The notes: generated from the letters alone by a model not told the origin. A stretch of DNA of 64,000 bases from Manduca sexta (GCF_014839805.1 NC_051119.1:2287245-2351244), one strand, 5' to 3'; shown: positions 11,306 to 23,760, numbered from the stretch's first letter. Made by a program: numbers and translations.

Positions 11306-11975
11306 AACTAGCTAGTCTTTCGAATAAAATGAAGGTCATTATAAAATATGTTATTTCGTGTTGGTTTATAATATACACGTGTAAGTTTTTAAAAGTATTA
11401 TTTAGGATATTATTATCATAGAGGATTTAAGCCATCAGGAAAAAACCATATCGTCCCATACCATAAATAAACTTGCCGGAAAATAATACATAAAACATCA
11501 TGGACCTATTGTAACTTCTTCCCTAGCCTATGAAGATAGTTGAATATAAATTAAAAATATAAACTATATTTCTCAAACAAAAACATTTAAAAAAAGAACA
11601 CATCTTTTCTAATTCAAAATAAGAACACATTTTTTTCTAATTTCAAATGTAAACCAATGCACTGACGTCATTGTACCCCATTAGCCGGCTAACTCGCATC
11701 ACAGTTACCCCAACAATAATTTTGACAGGGTGAGTCCGCGTTACACATGCAAATTCACCCTGGGGCAATGAAATATACGACCAATAAATAAACACGGCGA
11801 AAGGGGTGAAATTAAATATTCATATGGGGTAGAGATGGGAAGTGTGTCGATAATTGTCATGCAACTCTAATCATTTTTATTATTCATTTCATTACTTTTG
11901 TATTCATTTGTTTTTTTTAAATTTATTAATTGCCTCCTGTTCGATAGAAACTTTTGCATACACTCGTTATATACT

Positions 11976-12251
11976 AACCCCCTTATTTGTAGACGTTTTT
12001 TTATCGTTGGATGGAGCATTGCTGTAATAACAAGTCTGTTTCTCAGTTTCTTTTAGCTGACAGCTAGCTATTTATTCAGCTTTGTTTATCTGACAGCCAA
12101 TTAGATTCAAATTGTATCTCAATATTAGCCAATCACAACGGCCCTATGTCTACGCACTGCGAAGGCTGCCATGCCGTCAGCACTGAGAAACTGACTTGTT
12201 ATCACAGCAATGTTCCGTCCTTAAATAAATAACGTCTATGAATAAGGGGGT
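11976..12251. mobile_element. MITE with long terminal inverted repeats
   Basis: The left end 'cccccttatttgtagacgtt' is mirrored at the right end as 'aacgtctatgaataaggggg'. The match extends inward about 75 bp ('gcattgctgt', 'taacaagtc', 'gtttctcagt'), with few mismatches. The flanks carry TA, consistent with a Tc1/mariner-type TA target, though the exact boundary is uncertain by a base. It has no ORF. Confidence 0.75.
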
Positions 12252-13240
12252 AGTAAATGTATTTCATGAAACCAAGCACTAATACCTATTTCAGTCAAAT
12301 TATGAGTGATTGGTCCGAAACACACAAATTTCTTAATTAAATTAACACGAGATGAATGCAGCACATACTTCTCTGTTTTATTATAGATATGTTTATCCCG
12401 CTAGCATGCATTCATCAGGCTAGACTGCATTCATGAGGTTGAGTGGGCGATACTAGACACACGTTCTCAATTAGTGTGGACGCGGCCTTGTGTACAGCAC
12501 ATTCAAATGTTATTTTACAATAATTGTTGTTATTCATGGCCCCTTTAGTTTTGTGGGTGTATGAAGACTAAACAGGCACGTTTAAAGTTTGATTTCTAGG
12601 TTAGGTAACAAATTAATATTTTTAGTTCGAATATCTCGAGCAGTGATTATAAATTAACGCAACTCAAAAAATAATAATATCTTTTATCGATAGCGATGAC
12701 AACCCTAGCACATCCCAATATCGTAATAGGCAGGCTAAAGAGTGAGGCGACGTGTATAACATCACCAAATTAGCCGAACGATGTGCAATAGCCCTTAGGG
12801 CAGCTCAGGGCTGTCACGTAAGTACTATTATATTAAATATATTAGAACTATTTTTTTAAATAAATGTATAATGAGATTCGTCTTTGAACTGGTGGTAAGT
12901 CTGACTGTACAAAGGCTATAATTTATATAATATTAAATAGAGTTCTAAATTAAAAAGCTTGAGATGGTCAAACTACACTCACCATATAGAGACGCTAGAT
13001 TTTTGCCATAATGTTCAGACATTTCACACTGCTAGGTAGCAAACAATAATATGGTAATCAACCTTATTAATCCCTATTACTATATTTAGATCATATTTCC
13101 TAATATTTAAGAGTAGTAGTAGTGAGTAGTATTTTTGAATAATTATTTGGTTTACGGATTACCGTTGCCTCTGTGAAAGATCCAGAAAAGTTTTAAAATA
13201 AATTAATACTTTTATATTCATTTTAGAAATTAAATATATT
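12252..13240. other. intergenic, no gene seen
   Basis: AT-rich sequence with no supported coding region or repeat membership. Confidence 0.45.
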
Positions 13241-14369
13241 ACATTAGGCTCTATCTTAGGGCCCCTTTTGTTTACATTGTTTATATCCGATGTTAAAAAT
13301 TGTTTTCAACATTCTTACATTCTACTTTATGCTGACGATATGAAGGTTCATAAAAAAGTACAAAATATATTTGATACACTGTATTTACAAGAAGATCTCA
13401 ACAGATTTGAATTGTATTGTATCAAAAATAAGTTAAAACTAAATATTGATAAATGCTTTCACATAACTTTTACACGTCGGCAGTCCATTATAGGTTCGAG
13501 CTACAAACTTAACAATCAAAGCATCGCTAAAGTAAATAGTATTAGGGATCTTGGAATTATACAAGACAGCAAACTTTTGTTCGATCAACATGTAGATAAT
13601 ATAGTTAAAAAGCTTCTAAGTCTCTTGGATTTATCATAAGAACAACGGCATGTTTTCGTTCTCTCAAGCCAATTAAAATTTTATACTGCTCGTTCGTGCG
13701 CAGCCACTTGGAGTATGCATCTCAAGTTTGGAACCCTCAATACGAGATATATAAGTCTCGTATTGAGAGCGTCCAGATGAAATTCTTACGCTACTTAGAT
13801 TTTAAGACTAAGCAATGGTCTGATGATTACAACCATCGTTGCAAAAGGTACCATTTTTTGCCGTTGGACCAAAGACGCTGCATTAATGACATTTGCTTAT
13901 TAATGAACATCGCAAATGGTTCGATTGACTGTCCCGAACTTTTATCAAAATTAACAATGAGAACTAATCAGATTGGATTTCGACAGCGTCCGCTACTGCA
14001 CGTACCCTTTACAACAACTAACTACAGGCGTAATTCTTTTCTTTTGCGCAGCGCATTAAATTTTAATATGCTTTCACGTGTATCAGACATTGACCTGTTC
14101 TGTTCTAAAACCAGCACAGTAAGGCGGCTTCTAGCCAAATTATATTTTGATACTTAATGATTCTTATTAAAATTATATTAATATCTGTAATACCTGTAAT
14201 ACTTCTTATGACTATATAAGTAATACTGTTATTTTTATTATTCTTTTTTTTTGGTTCTTTTTGATATCGATATTTGTATACTCAAATGTGGAGGCTAGTT
14301 ATTAGCAACTTAATTATACATTGGTGTGACTTAATTTAATGTTATTAGTCTGTAAGCCTTCCTAAAAAA

Positions 14370-14400
<31 letters not shown>
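13241..14400 (+). pseudogene. 5'-truncated non-LTR retrotransposon (Jockey/CR1-like reverse transcriptase)
   Basis: The open frame begins mid-domain with G-S-I-L-G-P-L-L-F at 13247, the block just before the catalytic palm. It continues to Y-A-D-D-M at 13328-13342, the active-site motif of LINE reverse transcriptases. L-N-I-D-K-C and R-D-L-G-I follow. The frame is lost near 13610-13620 by a one-base indel. It resumes as S-H-L-E-Y-A-S-Q-V-W-N-P and runs to a stop at 14157, giving the thumb and C-terminal region. A 3' UTR of about 210 bp ends in a TAAA microsatellite (14367-14400), the usual 3' tail of such elements. Truncation at 13241 fits incomplete reverse transcription. The pentamer acatt occurs at both edges but is too short to prove a target duplication. 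Confidence 0.85.
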
Positions 14401-14555
14401 ACATTGCGCTAATTTTTTAAACCCGCGACAGCCCTACATAACCTAACATGTAAACGTTTTGTGTCGCTTTTATAAATGATATTACACGACGTTTTGTTTG
14501 AAATATTACGTCGAGATTGAATTGGAGGCAATCTGGCCGAGATGGGCTGCACATG

Positions 14556-14575
14556 TACCCCAAATATTTGGGGTA
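14556..14575. repeat. 20-bp perfect palindrome
   Basis: taccccaaatatttggggta is self-complementary. No role is evident. Confidence 0.8.
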
Positions 14576-14842
14576 TTGAACCAACATTTGGCCCGTTTCA
14601 ATGGGACATTGTTGGCTTATCGCGTTGGTTACAATGTTGGCCGATTGTTGAGTCTGTTCGCATGTTTTATGTCACATTAGAGTCGTGGTTTATAAAACAA
14701 CGTTCGTTAGGTGTTTGAGTTTCGAAAATATTTTTATTAACTCACGGCCTTTACGTGAGAATACACGTTTGTATAATGATTAAAATAGCTTATATGTAAA
14801 TTCAGGTCATGATTTATCAACATTCAAATCCGTTAAATGCTG

Positions 14843-15132
14843 TAGGTCTCTCATATGTAAGAGTCCGCCTGGGTAGGTACCACCGCAATGTCTTTCTACC
14901 GCCAAGCAGCAGTGTGTAGTCACTGATGTGTTCTGGTTTGCAGGACTTTGTAGCCAGTGTAACTACTGGACATAATGAGACTTAACATCTCATGTCTCAG
15001 GATGACGAGCGCAGTGGAATACCAAACAATAATTTGTAATTCAAGGTGTTGGTGTTTCTACTGCTTATGGGCGGTCGTATCGCTTACCATCAGTCGAACG
15101 GCAAGCTCGTCTCGTCATTCAGTTGCATTAAA
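14843..15132 (+). mobile_element. family B repeat, full length
   Basis: Starts 'gtaggtctctcatatgtaag' and ends 'gtcgtatcgcttaccatcag' plus the tail. A small internal deletion ('aaggtgttggtgtttc') is shared with the copy at 28719. Confidence 0.75.
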
Positions 15133-15999
15133 ATATGCACATTGTCGCCAATGGTAATGACACAATCATTAAATTAGTCTTAAAATGACTGATAATTGCA
15201 CTGATTTTAATGTCTTTCAATCAAAAACAGTGCTAACCTAATTTGCTGATAAAGCTAAAAATATCAGCGAAGAATTAAATCGTAAACCTCACGATACGCA
15301 ACCACAAACCAAAGAGATGTATTAGGTAAATACAATGTCATTAAAATGATAATGTAAACACTGGGAGCATAATATTTGTGTAACAGTAAGTATTTACAGA
15401 GACAAGATAGTATTATCTACAAATTAGGTGTTGTACACTAGCTTAGGCTCGCGGCTTTCTTTATATAGGGTCGTTTTGACATCGCGTTACTAAATGAAAC
15501 CACATACTTATATACTTGCAAATAACACTTTACACTAAGTTACTTGAGCCGTAGATGTAAAATAAAAAAGAGTAAGTTTCGAACAAAGTAAATATTAATA
15601 AAAAGTAATTTTAATTTTACGCGCGCTTCTGACACTATCACTACTATAAAAGAATTCATTGCAGTGGCAACATCATACTTTCAGACAGAAATACACCCAC
15701 GTATAAAGCATTTTCGCATTAAACTACAAAATGATCAAAAATTAAAATCAGGATTTTTCTCGAAAATATTCGTAATTAATGGATGATTTTTGACACAGTG
15801 TCAGCAAAGGTGAAGACGAGTATGTGGTTTCATTTAGTAACGCAATGTCAAAATGAACTTGTATAACATGTTGTCTATTTGTTATAGTAATGTCAATCCT
15901 GTATTATCCTGTAGTCCCGGCAATCAGTTCCACTCTAAAGTAGACTATCGGCGCTTTACATTATATCCTTTCTTTTTGTTATGATACCATAAATTAACT
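15133..15999. other. intergenic, no gene seen
   Basis: AT-rich, with no ORF or repeat membership that I can support. Confidence 0.4.
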
Positions 16000-16312
16000 T
16001 AGGGTGACGACCGCAGTGGAGTTTCACGCAGTACGTTGTCATTCGAAGGTATTTATGGTGTTTCTACTGTATACACACACAATATCACGCATTTATCCCC
16101 GGAGGGGTATGCAGAGGCGCAACCAAGGCACCCAATTTTCGCCAAGTGTGTTCCGTCCCATGATGTAATAGGGGGCGAGCCTATCGCCATATCGGGCTCA
16201 AATTCCAGACTCCGGGCTGATACTGAGCAGAAAAACCCAAATTTCTAAACCTAATTTCTCAAGTTTCTACTGTTTATGGGCGGTCGTATTGCTTACCATC
16301 AGGCGAACGCCT
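16000..16312 (+). mobile_element. family B fragment interrupted by a family A SINE
   Basis: Family B sequence runs 16000-16074 ('gacgaccgcagtgg', 'gtgtttctactg') and resumes at about 16258 ('gtttctactgtttatgggcg'). Between them lies a reverse-oriented family A SINE part ('cgcatttatccccgg' to 'gggctgatactgagcag'). The order dates family B insertion before the SINE. Confidence 0.65.
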
Positions 16313-16339
16313 ATTCTTCTTATTAAAGTGTTTGGCATA

Positions 16340-16666
16340 CATTATATATATATGTACTACGTACTAGATCTGGCGTTCCGTACATTCATTTCTTCGGCTC
16401 AACTGTACTGTAATCCGTACACCTGACTTTAGTATGATGTCATTATTTACAGCGCGTGGTTATCTACGGAGTGACGTTCATAATATAAGAACTCGAGTCT
16501 AAGTGTAAACCTGGATGTGAATAAATCTATTAACCAAATAAGTACAATTATTAAGTGAATAAATAGGTTATAACAGTGACTTTTGGGTGCCATTTTATTT
16601 CAGATTTTGAACTAATAGTTGACGTATATTTTATAGACGTTCGTGTCTATAAAATATACGTCAATG
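16340..16666 (+). mobile_element. hAT-like MITE (copy 2), perfect 8-bp target duplication
   Basis: The element is bounded by identical octamers ttggcata at 16332-16339 and 16667-16674. It begins 'cattatatat' and ends 'tacgtcaatg'. The interior matches 31751-32103 ('tactacgtactagat', 'ggcgttccg', 'aagtgtaaacctgga'). Its right end contains a perfect 20-bp hairpin (16619-16664). It has no ORF; eight-base duplications are typical of hAT-superfamily insertions. Confidence 0.8.
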
Positions 16667-17199
16667 TTGGCATATTAATATTAATATTATTAGTTGAATG
16701 TCACGGACCGTTTGTGTAAGTTGTCGGTTCCGGCGAGCGCAGGAACTGTTAAATATAGCTCTAAAGCGCCGTAAACAGCGAATATGAACAGCGTTTACTC
16801 ATTGAAACCTATTTATTGTACTACTAGACTTCGCTCATGGCTGCGCTTGCGCAGTGATCTTCGGAATAAATAGCCTATGGGTTAATTCAGGACATAGTTT
16901 CTATGTATGCCAAATTCAACCGAAAGCATTTTTTTTTACATTTATAACATTAGTTAAATATATTTTAAGTTTATACCTTTTAGTAGGAGGTGTGGAATGA
17001 ATATTTGCATAAAGAACCAAATGAACTTTGTACCCCATTATTCAATATCGATCTTTATTTACATCGAGTAAACTATTTCCATTATATTGTAAAGATTAGT
17101 TTAGAAATATGATGCACCAGATTATTACTAATTCAACTCCATGCGACCAGTCTTTTTAACAATGAGCAGATGAGATGTTAAAGTCAGTAGAATATAGAC

Positions 17200-18360
17200 C
17201 TAATATAGTGTAAGTGTATAGGCTTTAGTCCACCGTGGTGGATTTTTTTTTCATTGAGAAAATTCTCTTGGATCTGTATGACGGATTTTTACCGACTAAA
17301 AGCCCCATGGTAGTCACCATCAGCACTATAAAATGACTCTGGGACCTCAAACCGAACTTGCCGAAGCAATTCCAGTGCTAGCATTTTAAGCCACGACTCG
17401 GGGGACCACCATAATGGCCTGGTGTGACCCGAATACACATATCGTTAAAAATCTTTAGGGAGGTTTCTCAGGTATGTAGGTCCCCCCCCCCTTGACCATG
17501 AAGGCTGTAAAGTCTTCGAAACGTCGGGAAAAAACTAAAATATAAAAAACAGAGATAGAATCCGAAAAGTAGGTGAATGTCAAGGTTTCCTCACAATGAT
17601 TTCCTTCGCCGTTAAGACAAGCTATAGTTGTTAATTAACAATACTGAGTAATTTTTCCGGGTTTGCACGATGATGTTGTGCCTTTATCCCAATGGGATAG
17701 GCAGAGGTGCAACTATGGCACCAACTTTTTGTGGTGTGTTCCATCCTATGATGCGATAGGTGAGTCTATCGCCATATCGGGCACAAGTTCCAGAATCCAG
17801 GCTGATATAATAATAATATATAATATCAGCCCTGTATTATATACTTGCCCACTACTGAGCACGGGCCTCCTCTACTACTGCGAGGGATCCAGGCTGATAC
17901 TGAGTAGAAAAACACTATCATTTTCCCCGACTCGGGATTCAAAGCCGGAATCTCAAAGCGGTGATCCTACCGCGCAACTACAACACCGAGGAACACGACA
18001 ATATTTGTCAAACATAGACATTGCGGCAGTATAATAATAATAATATCAACTCTGTATTATATACTTGCCCACTGCTGAGCACGGGCCTCCTCTACTACTG
18101 AGAGGGATTAGGCTTTAGTCCACCACGCTGGCCTAGTGCGGATTGGTAGACTTCACACACCTTCGAAATTCCTATAGAGAACTTCTCAGATGTGCAGGTT
18201 TCCTCACGATGTTTTCCTTCACCGTTAAAGCGAACGATAAATTCACAAAGAATACACACATGATTTTTAGAAAAGTCAGAGGTGTGTGCCCTTGGGATTT
18301 GAACCTGCGGACATTCGTCTCGGCAGTCCGTTCCACACCCAACTAGGCTATCGCAGCTTC
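17200..18360 (-). mobile_element. cluster of SINE copies (families E and A)
   Basis: A nearly full family E copy lies in reverse at about 18040-18352. It ends in the tRNA-like 'ggatttgaacctgcgg' B-box complement and 'aactaggctatcgc' A-box complement. Partial family E pieces lie at 17215-17280, 17575-17640 and 17806-17895. A reverse family A 3' part is at 17670-17805. A foldback-family end occurs at 17494-17575. Apparent ORFs here are only translations of these repeats. Confidence 0.65.
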
Positions 18361-18399
18361 CGCTTTGCGGCGGTATACCCGACAATAAATTTAAATTCA

Positions 18400-19550
18400 A
18401 ATATTTAGTGAAAAAAGACTTTTGAAAACATTTTTAAATCGTCATGAATCTACCACTTCGAAACATGAAAGATAAAGAAGTAAAGAAAGTAAGATTGTTC
18501 TTAACCTCTTAACCTTTCTTAGCTGTAAAGACGCGCTACAAGAAAAACCCTCAACAACATGATTTGTCAAAATAATACAATATCACATAAAGGCGAAGGT
18601 TTGGTATGTAAATGTTACTTTACATTTGTGCTGACTGAATTCTCTGTAGTAATGAGAGCTTGCACAATACGTGGTCTCGCGACGGTCCCTCGGCCGCTTT
18701 CTATCCGTGCCGCTCGTACGGTCATATTGATGTTCTGCTTACATCCTACAGTTAGGTTCAGTGCAAACATTTGTAAACTAGAATATTCTATATTCAAATA
18801 TAAGTAAACGGAACGGTTTTGCAAGATATTGAAGATATTTATGTTATAACAGAAAAATGAGCAAAGGTATTTATAATTTCTTTTGATTTAAAGAAAATTC
18901 TGATTCCTTCCCTACTTCTCCTTATTTTAAAACAATACCCTTCGCGGCTGTCTGTCTTCATACATTACAGATAACCTTAAACATTACAGATTTCTATGAA
19001 AAAATGAAATATATTATAACATTATTTAATAAAATAACGTAACAATGAACATTTCAAAACATCAGTCAGAAACAATATAGTCCTTATTTTGTGAACTGCA
19101 AAATACGCAGTTTGCAAATATTATCAACAGTGAAAACAAATATTGAGTGGACAAATTTTAAGACAATTGAGAAATTTGCATTTCAGAATTCATCGCATAG
19201 AAAGAAAAAATACTATCTTTCAGGGCTTGCAAAGCACGCCGAGTTCGCAAGCAGCCTACAGAGCAAATAGCACAAAACGCAGCGAAAGTTATTCAGCAGT
19301 ACTAGCATGCTATAAATACTTTAACTACCTCGTGCTTGTCGCCGAGGAAACATCCTGAGATCAAAGCAAGCGCACCACATGTGCTTTGACACTCGGCCGG
19401 GGTATACATAAGCACACGCTTTTATCAAGAGGGATAGGCAGAGGGAGTGATTGCAGTCGTGGTTCAAACTTCAAACTCCGACTGTTCAAGCCGTCACAAC
19501 AGGCATTAACAATCTAACTAGTTAAAAATTGGAAAACTCGAAACTTTTGC
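18400..19550. other. intergenic, no gene seen
   Basis: Includes a GC-richer block at 18650-18770 ('ctcgcgacggtccctcggcc') and a small reverse family A scrap at 19390-19450. No supported gene. Confidence 0.4.
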
Positions 19551-19563
19551 ATATTAATAAGAA

Positions 19564-19831
19564 ATGACTGCCTCGGTGGCGTAGTTGTACTGCATGCGCG
19601 GTATAGCGCTCTGAAGTCCTGGGTTCGAATTCCGGGTTGGGCAAAATGATATTTGGGTTTTTCCTGCTCAATATCAGCCCGGAGTCTGGCATTTGTGCCC
19701 GATATGGCGATAGGCTCGCCCCCTATCACATCGTGGGACAGAACACACTTGACGAATAGTGGGTGCCCTGGTTGCGCCTCTGCATACCCCCTATGGGATA
19801 AATGCGTGATGTGTGCTTATTTGTTTTTGTT
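19564..19831 (+). mobile_element. tRNA-derived SINE, family A, full length with target duplication
   Basis: The head 'tgcctcggtggcgtagttgt' and B-box 'gggttcgaattcc' form a tRNA-like pol III promoter. The body has 'gtgcccgatatggcgatagg' and the tail 'tgggataaatgcgtgatg' plus a T-rich end. The 10-bp direct repeat ttaataagaa lies at 19554-19563 and 19832-19841. Copy B of the duplicated block starts inside the matching SINE, at the gap edge (43616). Confidence 0.85.
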
Positions 19832-19841
19832 TTAATAAGAA

Positions 19842-22800
19842 GCTTATTATTTTTGATTTCCGCTTAAACAAATCAAAGTTAACTTTGCGTGTGCGTAATT
19901 TGAAAAGATTTTCTAATCAATTAAAATTAATCTCATTGATGTTAAAAATCACCTCTAGTATCGATTATTATGTATTGCCGGTACCACAAGAGGCGGTAAT
20001 GTTTTGATATATTTTTGAGTTTATATCTAATCGCAATATAATATCAATTAATAAATAGATTTTTTATAGAGCTGAAATTCATATAAGCTGCTAGTAGGCT
20101 GAAAGATTTTGCAAAGAAACCGAATGCAATGTCAGCTGTTCAGTTATATGACTGAGAAATATACTTTTGCATTTACAATATATGGATTATTAATATTTAA
20201 AAATACCACACCACTTATAAATTGATAAATCGATGTTTTCTCCAACTAATCGATATGCATTACCAGTAATCGAGGCATCGCATTCGAATCAGTACTTGTC
20301 GGGTGTCAAAAAATTCGTAGAATTTTCTATTATACCTTGATTGATTTAGTAGCGGATGGAAACTATGAAATATAATGTTATTTATGGATAACATAAATCC
20401 TATTTTTTGTTTCTAAACACATGTCAAACAATGCAAAGGAAAATGTAAACAAGTGCATTATTTTTGTTTAGGGAAACTCTATTTTTGGCTGTGTGCTTAT
20501 TTCTTGAATGCAGTTCAAATAGTGTTGTGTATTAGTGTTTTTTTTTTTATTTAAAACGCACGAAATTATTGCCTATAGTCGGCTGCATGTTAAGTCACAA
20601 GAAAAATAATTGACATTAAGAAAGTATTTGTTGCAAAATCTTTTGCTTAGCATAATAATAATTTAAAAGGTTAATAAAACAATTACTTTGAAAAAAAGTA
20701 ATTGTTTTATTAACCTTTTAAATTATGAAACGATTACTATTTAAAAAAAATCATAGTAGTGATTTAAAAAAAAGCGCCGTCAAATGACTGATATCGGTCG
20801 CCAGAATTATACCGACATTGCTTAGCGATACTCAAATATTGAGCAATTGCACATTGACGCCAATTGTAATTAATGCTAATTATAACTATACGTTATTGGA
20901 TGGAAATATATATATTAAAATGAATAACATATACGCTTGACTTAGAAACTCTTTGAAAATGATAGAACCATAGACATACTTGTTTACAAGAGTCTTAGAG
21001 TAAAAGAGACGGAGTGGTAGATGTCTTGAAAAAATGAGTCTAGCAGTTTTCGTCAGTTATTAGTATGAATCCAAGACTAAAAGATCTGCTCGCTTACAGA
21101 ATTTTTATACGAATGGACAGCAAAATAATGGCTTATATAGTTTCATTGTGCCTTTTATCTCCTTGATTTACATCTTTTGTTTACTAGTACTATAGTTCTT
21201 TTTGTTTTTACCTTGATATATTGCATACAAGGAATGCTATGAACCACTTTAAGTGCTAAATAACTTTTAACCCGAGCATAAATATGTGTAATGATGGTGT
21301 TTTTTTTATCTGGTAAAGTATAAACAAATTAGAAACCATAAAAAATACAGAGTATCTGATTTAAGAATCATTGGGAAAAAAAGAAAAATCAGTTTTGCCA
21401 GAATTTTTTTGTCAACAGTGAGTTGTCCATAAAAAATAGTCAAATTATATTTTTTATACGAAACGACTAAGTGTTACCGAAAGACCATTTCATTGTACCC
21501 GAAAGAACTAAAGCAGCAAAGTTGGTCAAATTTAATATTTTTTTACGACTTACTAAACAGGCATTATAATGTCTAATGACGAGCTTTGCTGTATTTAGGT
21601 ATTTATTTATTTACTACCAGGTTATCCATCTACCCATTTACCGACCCTATGCTTCGTCAAGTAACTAACAATGATTCCAATTAGGTATCTATACTGAAAA
21701 TCTCATCGAGAATATCAAATTTTATAGACTATAGAAAGTATACCTATATATGTATACCTATTATAATAATATCTATAGGTTAATACGTTTTTTTACCCCT
21801 TTTCAAGCACATTACACGCACAGATGTGTGATTTTTGGCATGATTAAAGTTAAATAGAGGAGTACAGAAAATGTGTTATAAATATATTAAATTTGACGGT
21901 CGAACTTCGATCATTGATCGTCCACTAATCGAAATAAATTGCTAATATTAAGATAAAACTGCATTTACTGTGTTCGAAAAAGGTTATTGTTAAAAAGAAA
22001 TACAACTGCTTTTGTAATTTATAATTGATAATAATAACTGTCATTACGTCATTGGACCGGTATTCTAACTCAAATTAAGATTTTAAAAATAATCTTTATG
22101 ATAATTGGTCTGTCTGTTCTAAAATAAGGAATCATGCTAGCTGATTGTAAAGAAAGGACTCCCAATGATGAGATTTTTAGGGAAAGAGTCATGAACCATT
22201 TTACCTATGTTAAAATAATCTGTAAAAGACCACTAAAGCAAGGTTAGAAATGTTCAAATTAAGTTGAAAATCGTCTCATACGCAGAGGCCCGTTGCAGAA
22301 AACAACGTTTTGTATGTTTTTTAACAACCGAAACGGGGCACAAAGAAATGGCATATATTTCCGTTCCGATAACATTTATCAAAGGTTAACAAAACGAGTT
22401 TTTATATCTTTAGGAATATATGCAAATAATTTTTTTATTGAACATTTTGAGAGCAATTTCTCAATTTGAATCAGTATTGGTTTAAATTTGGTAAATAGAA
22501 AAAACAACATAAATAAATGTAAAGCAAAGTTTTGACAAGTTCTTCCAGAAATTGATTGCGCAAGAGTTTTCTGATGCGTTTACACTAGCGACAATATTTC
22601 AATAATTGCGACTCGCCGAAGTTCCTCAACCTCAAAATTTTAAGAAGTCAACTTATCTTGCCATGACAAAATCGCTTGTGAAAATAAATAAGTTTCCTTA
22701 ATCTAAACCCCGCTTATGTTAGGCTCAACCAAAGTTGAATCTCAGTTCATTATCTATTTGATCAAACAATAAATAAACAACTTAATGTGTATTCAAAATG

Positions 22801-23187
22801 CATCTTTAAGATAAAGACACGTAAATGTTTTTGCAATTCCGGGTTTCTATCGTGGACGCCAGAGTTACTTTAATTGCTCAAGCATTGACTCGGCGATGCA
22901 CGGTCTAATACATAATTTAAATAACTAGTTACATCTTCATTCTCTACCTGGCGGTTGTTCTAGTGTTCCCAAGTTTGTATGTTATATTCTTAGTGATTTA
23001 GAAATGTAATTTTAGTTTTTAATAGTTGACATAGCGTTGGTTTTTGAATATCGAAGACATATTTAGAATTTATTCAAAAAACTTTTTTATTTTTTCCATT
23101 CGTAAATCGTTGTTTGTCGGTCAAATACGGTAAACTTAGGGCTATTAAATTAATAAAAACTTATTGAAGTAGTTTATAATAACTTAC
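19842..23187. other. AT-rich, probable intron of the - strand gene
   Basis: No ORF or recognisable repeat other than the hairpin at 20661. It follows the donor at 23187 on the - strand, so at least part should be first-intron sequence. Confidence 0.4.
20661..20723. repeat. perfect 29-bp hairpin, 5-nt loop
   Basis: Arm 20661-20689 is exactly complementary to 20695-20723 around 'gaaaa'. In copy B (44490-44552) one extra T in the left arm makes a single bulge. The hairpin lies downstream of the signal-peptide exon on its strand, so probably in that gene's first intron. Confidence 0.9.
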
Positions 23188-23255
23188 CACCAATTGCCCA
23201 CAACTGCTTGTACCAGTAAAAGCAGGGAGCACAAAACTTTCCAAAGAAGCCTCAT
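23188..23255 (-). CDS. first coding exon with signal peptide, gene unidentified (copy A)
   Basis: On the - strand an ATG at 23255 opens 22 codons: M-R-L-L-W-K, then a hydrophobic run V-L-C-S-L-L-L-L-V-Q-A-V-V-G, then N-W and two further bases. The exon stops at a consensus GTAAGT donor at 23187, giving a phase-2 intron. Positive n-region, leucine-rich core and small residues before a likely cleavage site are what a secretory signal peptide looks like. The exon is identical in copy B, which agrees with coding constraint although the copies may be alleles. Downstream exons, to the left on this strand, were not found; they may lie in long repeat-filled introns, a gap or outside the window. The mature protein and its function are unknown. 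Confidence 0.65.
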
Positions 23256-23760
23256 TGTACTCAAAATATTTGACAAAGGTCACTATTTAAACATCCTCTC
23301 GATCACTTAAAAGTTAAACACCAAGTGCACTCCACATCTTAAACTTCCAAAATAACGAACCAAACAGTAATGGAAACCGCAAAATAACAAAAAAAATCAA
23401 AACAATAACCACAGAACCGAACAATAACAAAACAATCACAATAAAAAAATGTGCAAACGGAAAAAACACGAAAAATGAAAAACTTTTTTAAACAAACTTT
23501 TTTCGAAATTCAAATTTTGATAAGTGTATCGCGGACGTAACTCATAATAGAGGTCGGTGGTAAAATAGAAGTTTTAGTTTCGATGTTCTTCCGAGAAACA
23601 ATTTAGCAACGCGCGGGAGCGTCGACGCACGTTCCGACCGCGCGCATTGAAACTCAAAACCAGACTGGCTACTCCGTCTGTAAGTATTCCATATTCTCAG
23701 TAAGGGGAAGGGTCGCATCGGAGGGCGTGTGCAACATTGCACTGTTCCTAAACCCTTATT
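23256..23760 (-). promoter_or_regulatory. putative 5' UTR and promoter of the signal-peptide gene
   Basis: Upstream of the ATG on the - strand is about 250 bp of low-complexity A/C- or T/G-rich sequence, as in many insect leaders. Beyond it is a distinctly GC-rich stretch at 23590-23660 (gcgcgggagcgtcgacgc) in an otherwise AT-rich region. I cannot fix the transcription start; no clear TATA box is placed. The block is conserved at 47086-47590. Confidence 0.4.

Noticed and set aside
18095..18400. Overlapping open frames on both strands near 18.1-18.4 kb
   Set aside because: They coincide with a reverse family E SINE and have no conserved protein.
19564..19640. tRNA gene calls at SINE heads (also 26768, 35258, 36757, 38215, 50600)
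   Set aside because: A- and B-box sequences are present, but the cloverleaf is not complete and each continues into the same SINE body.
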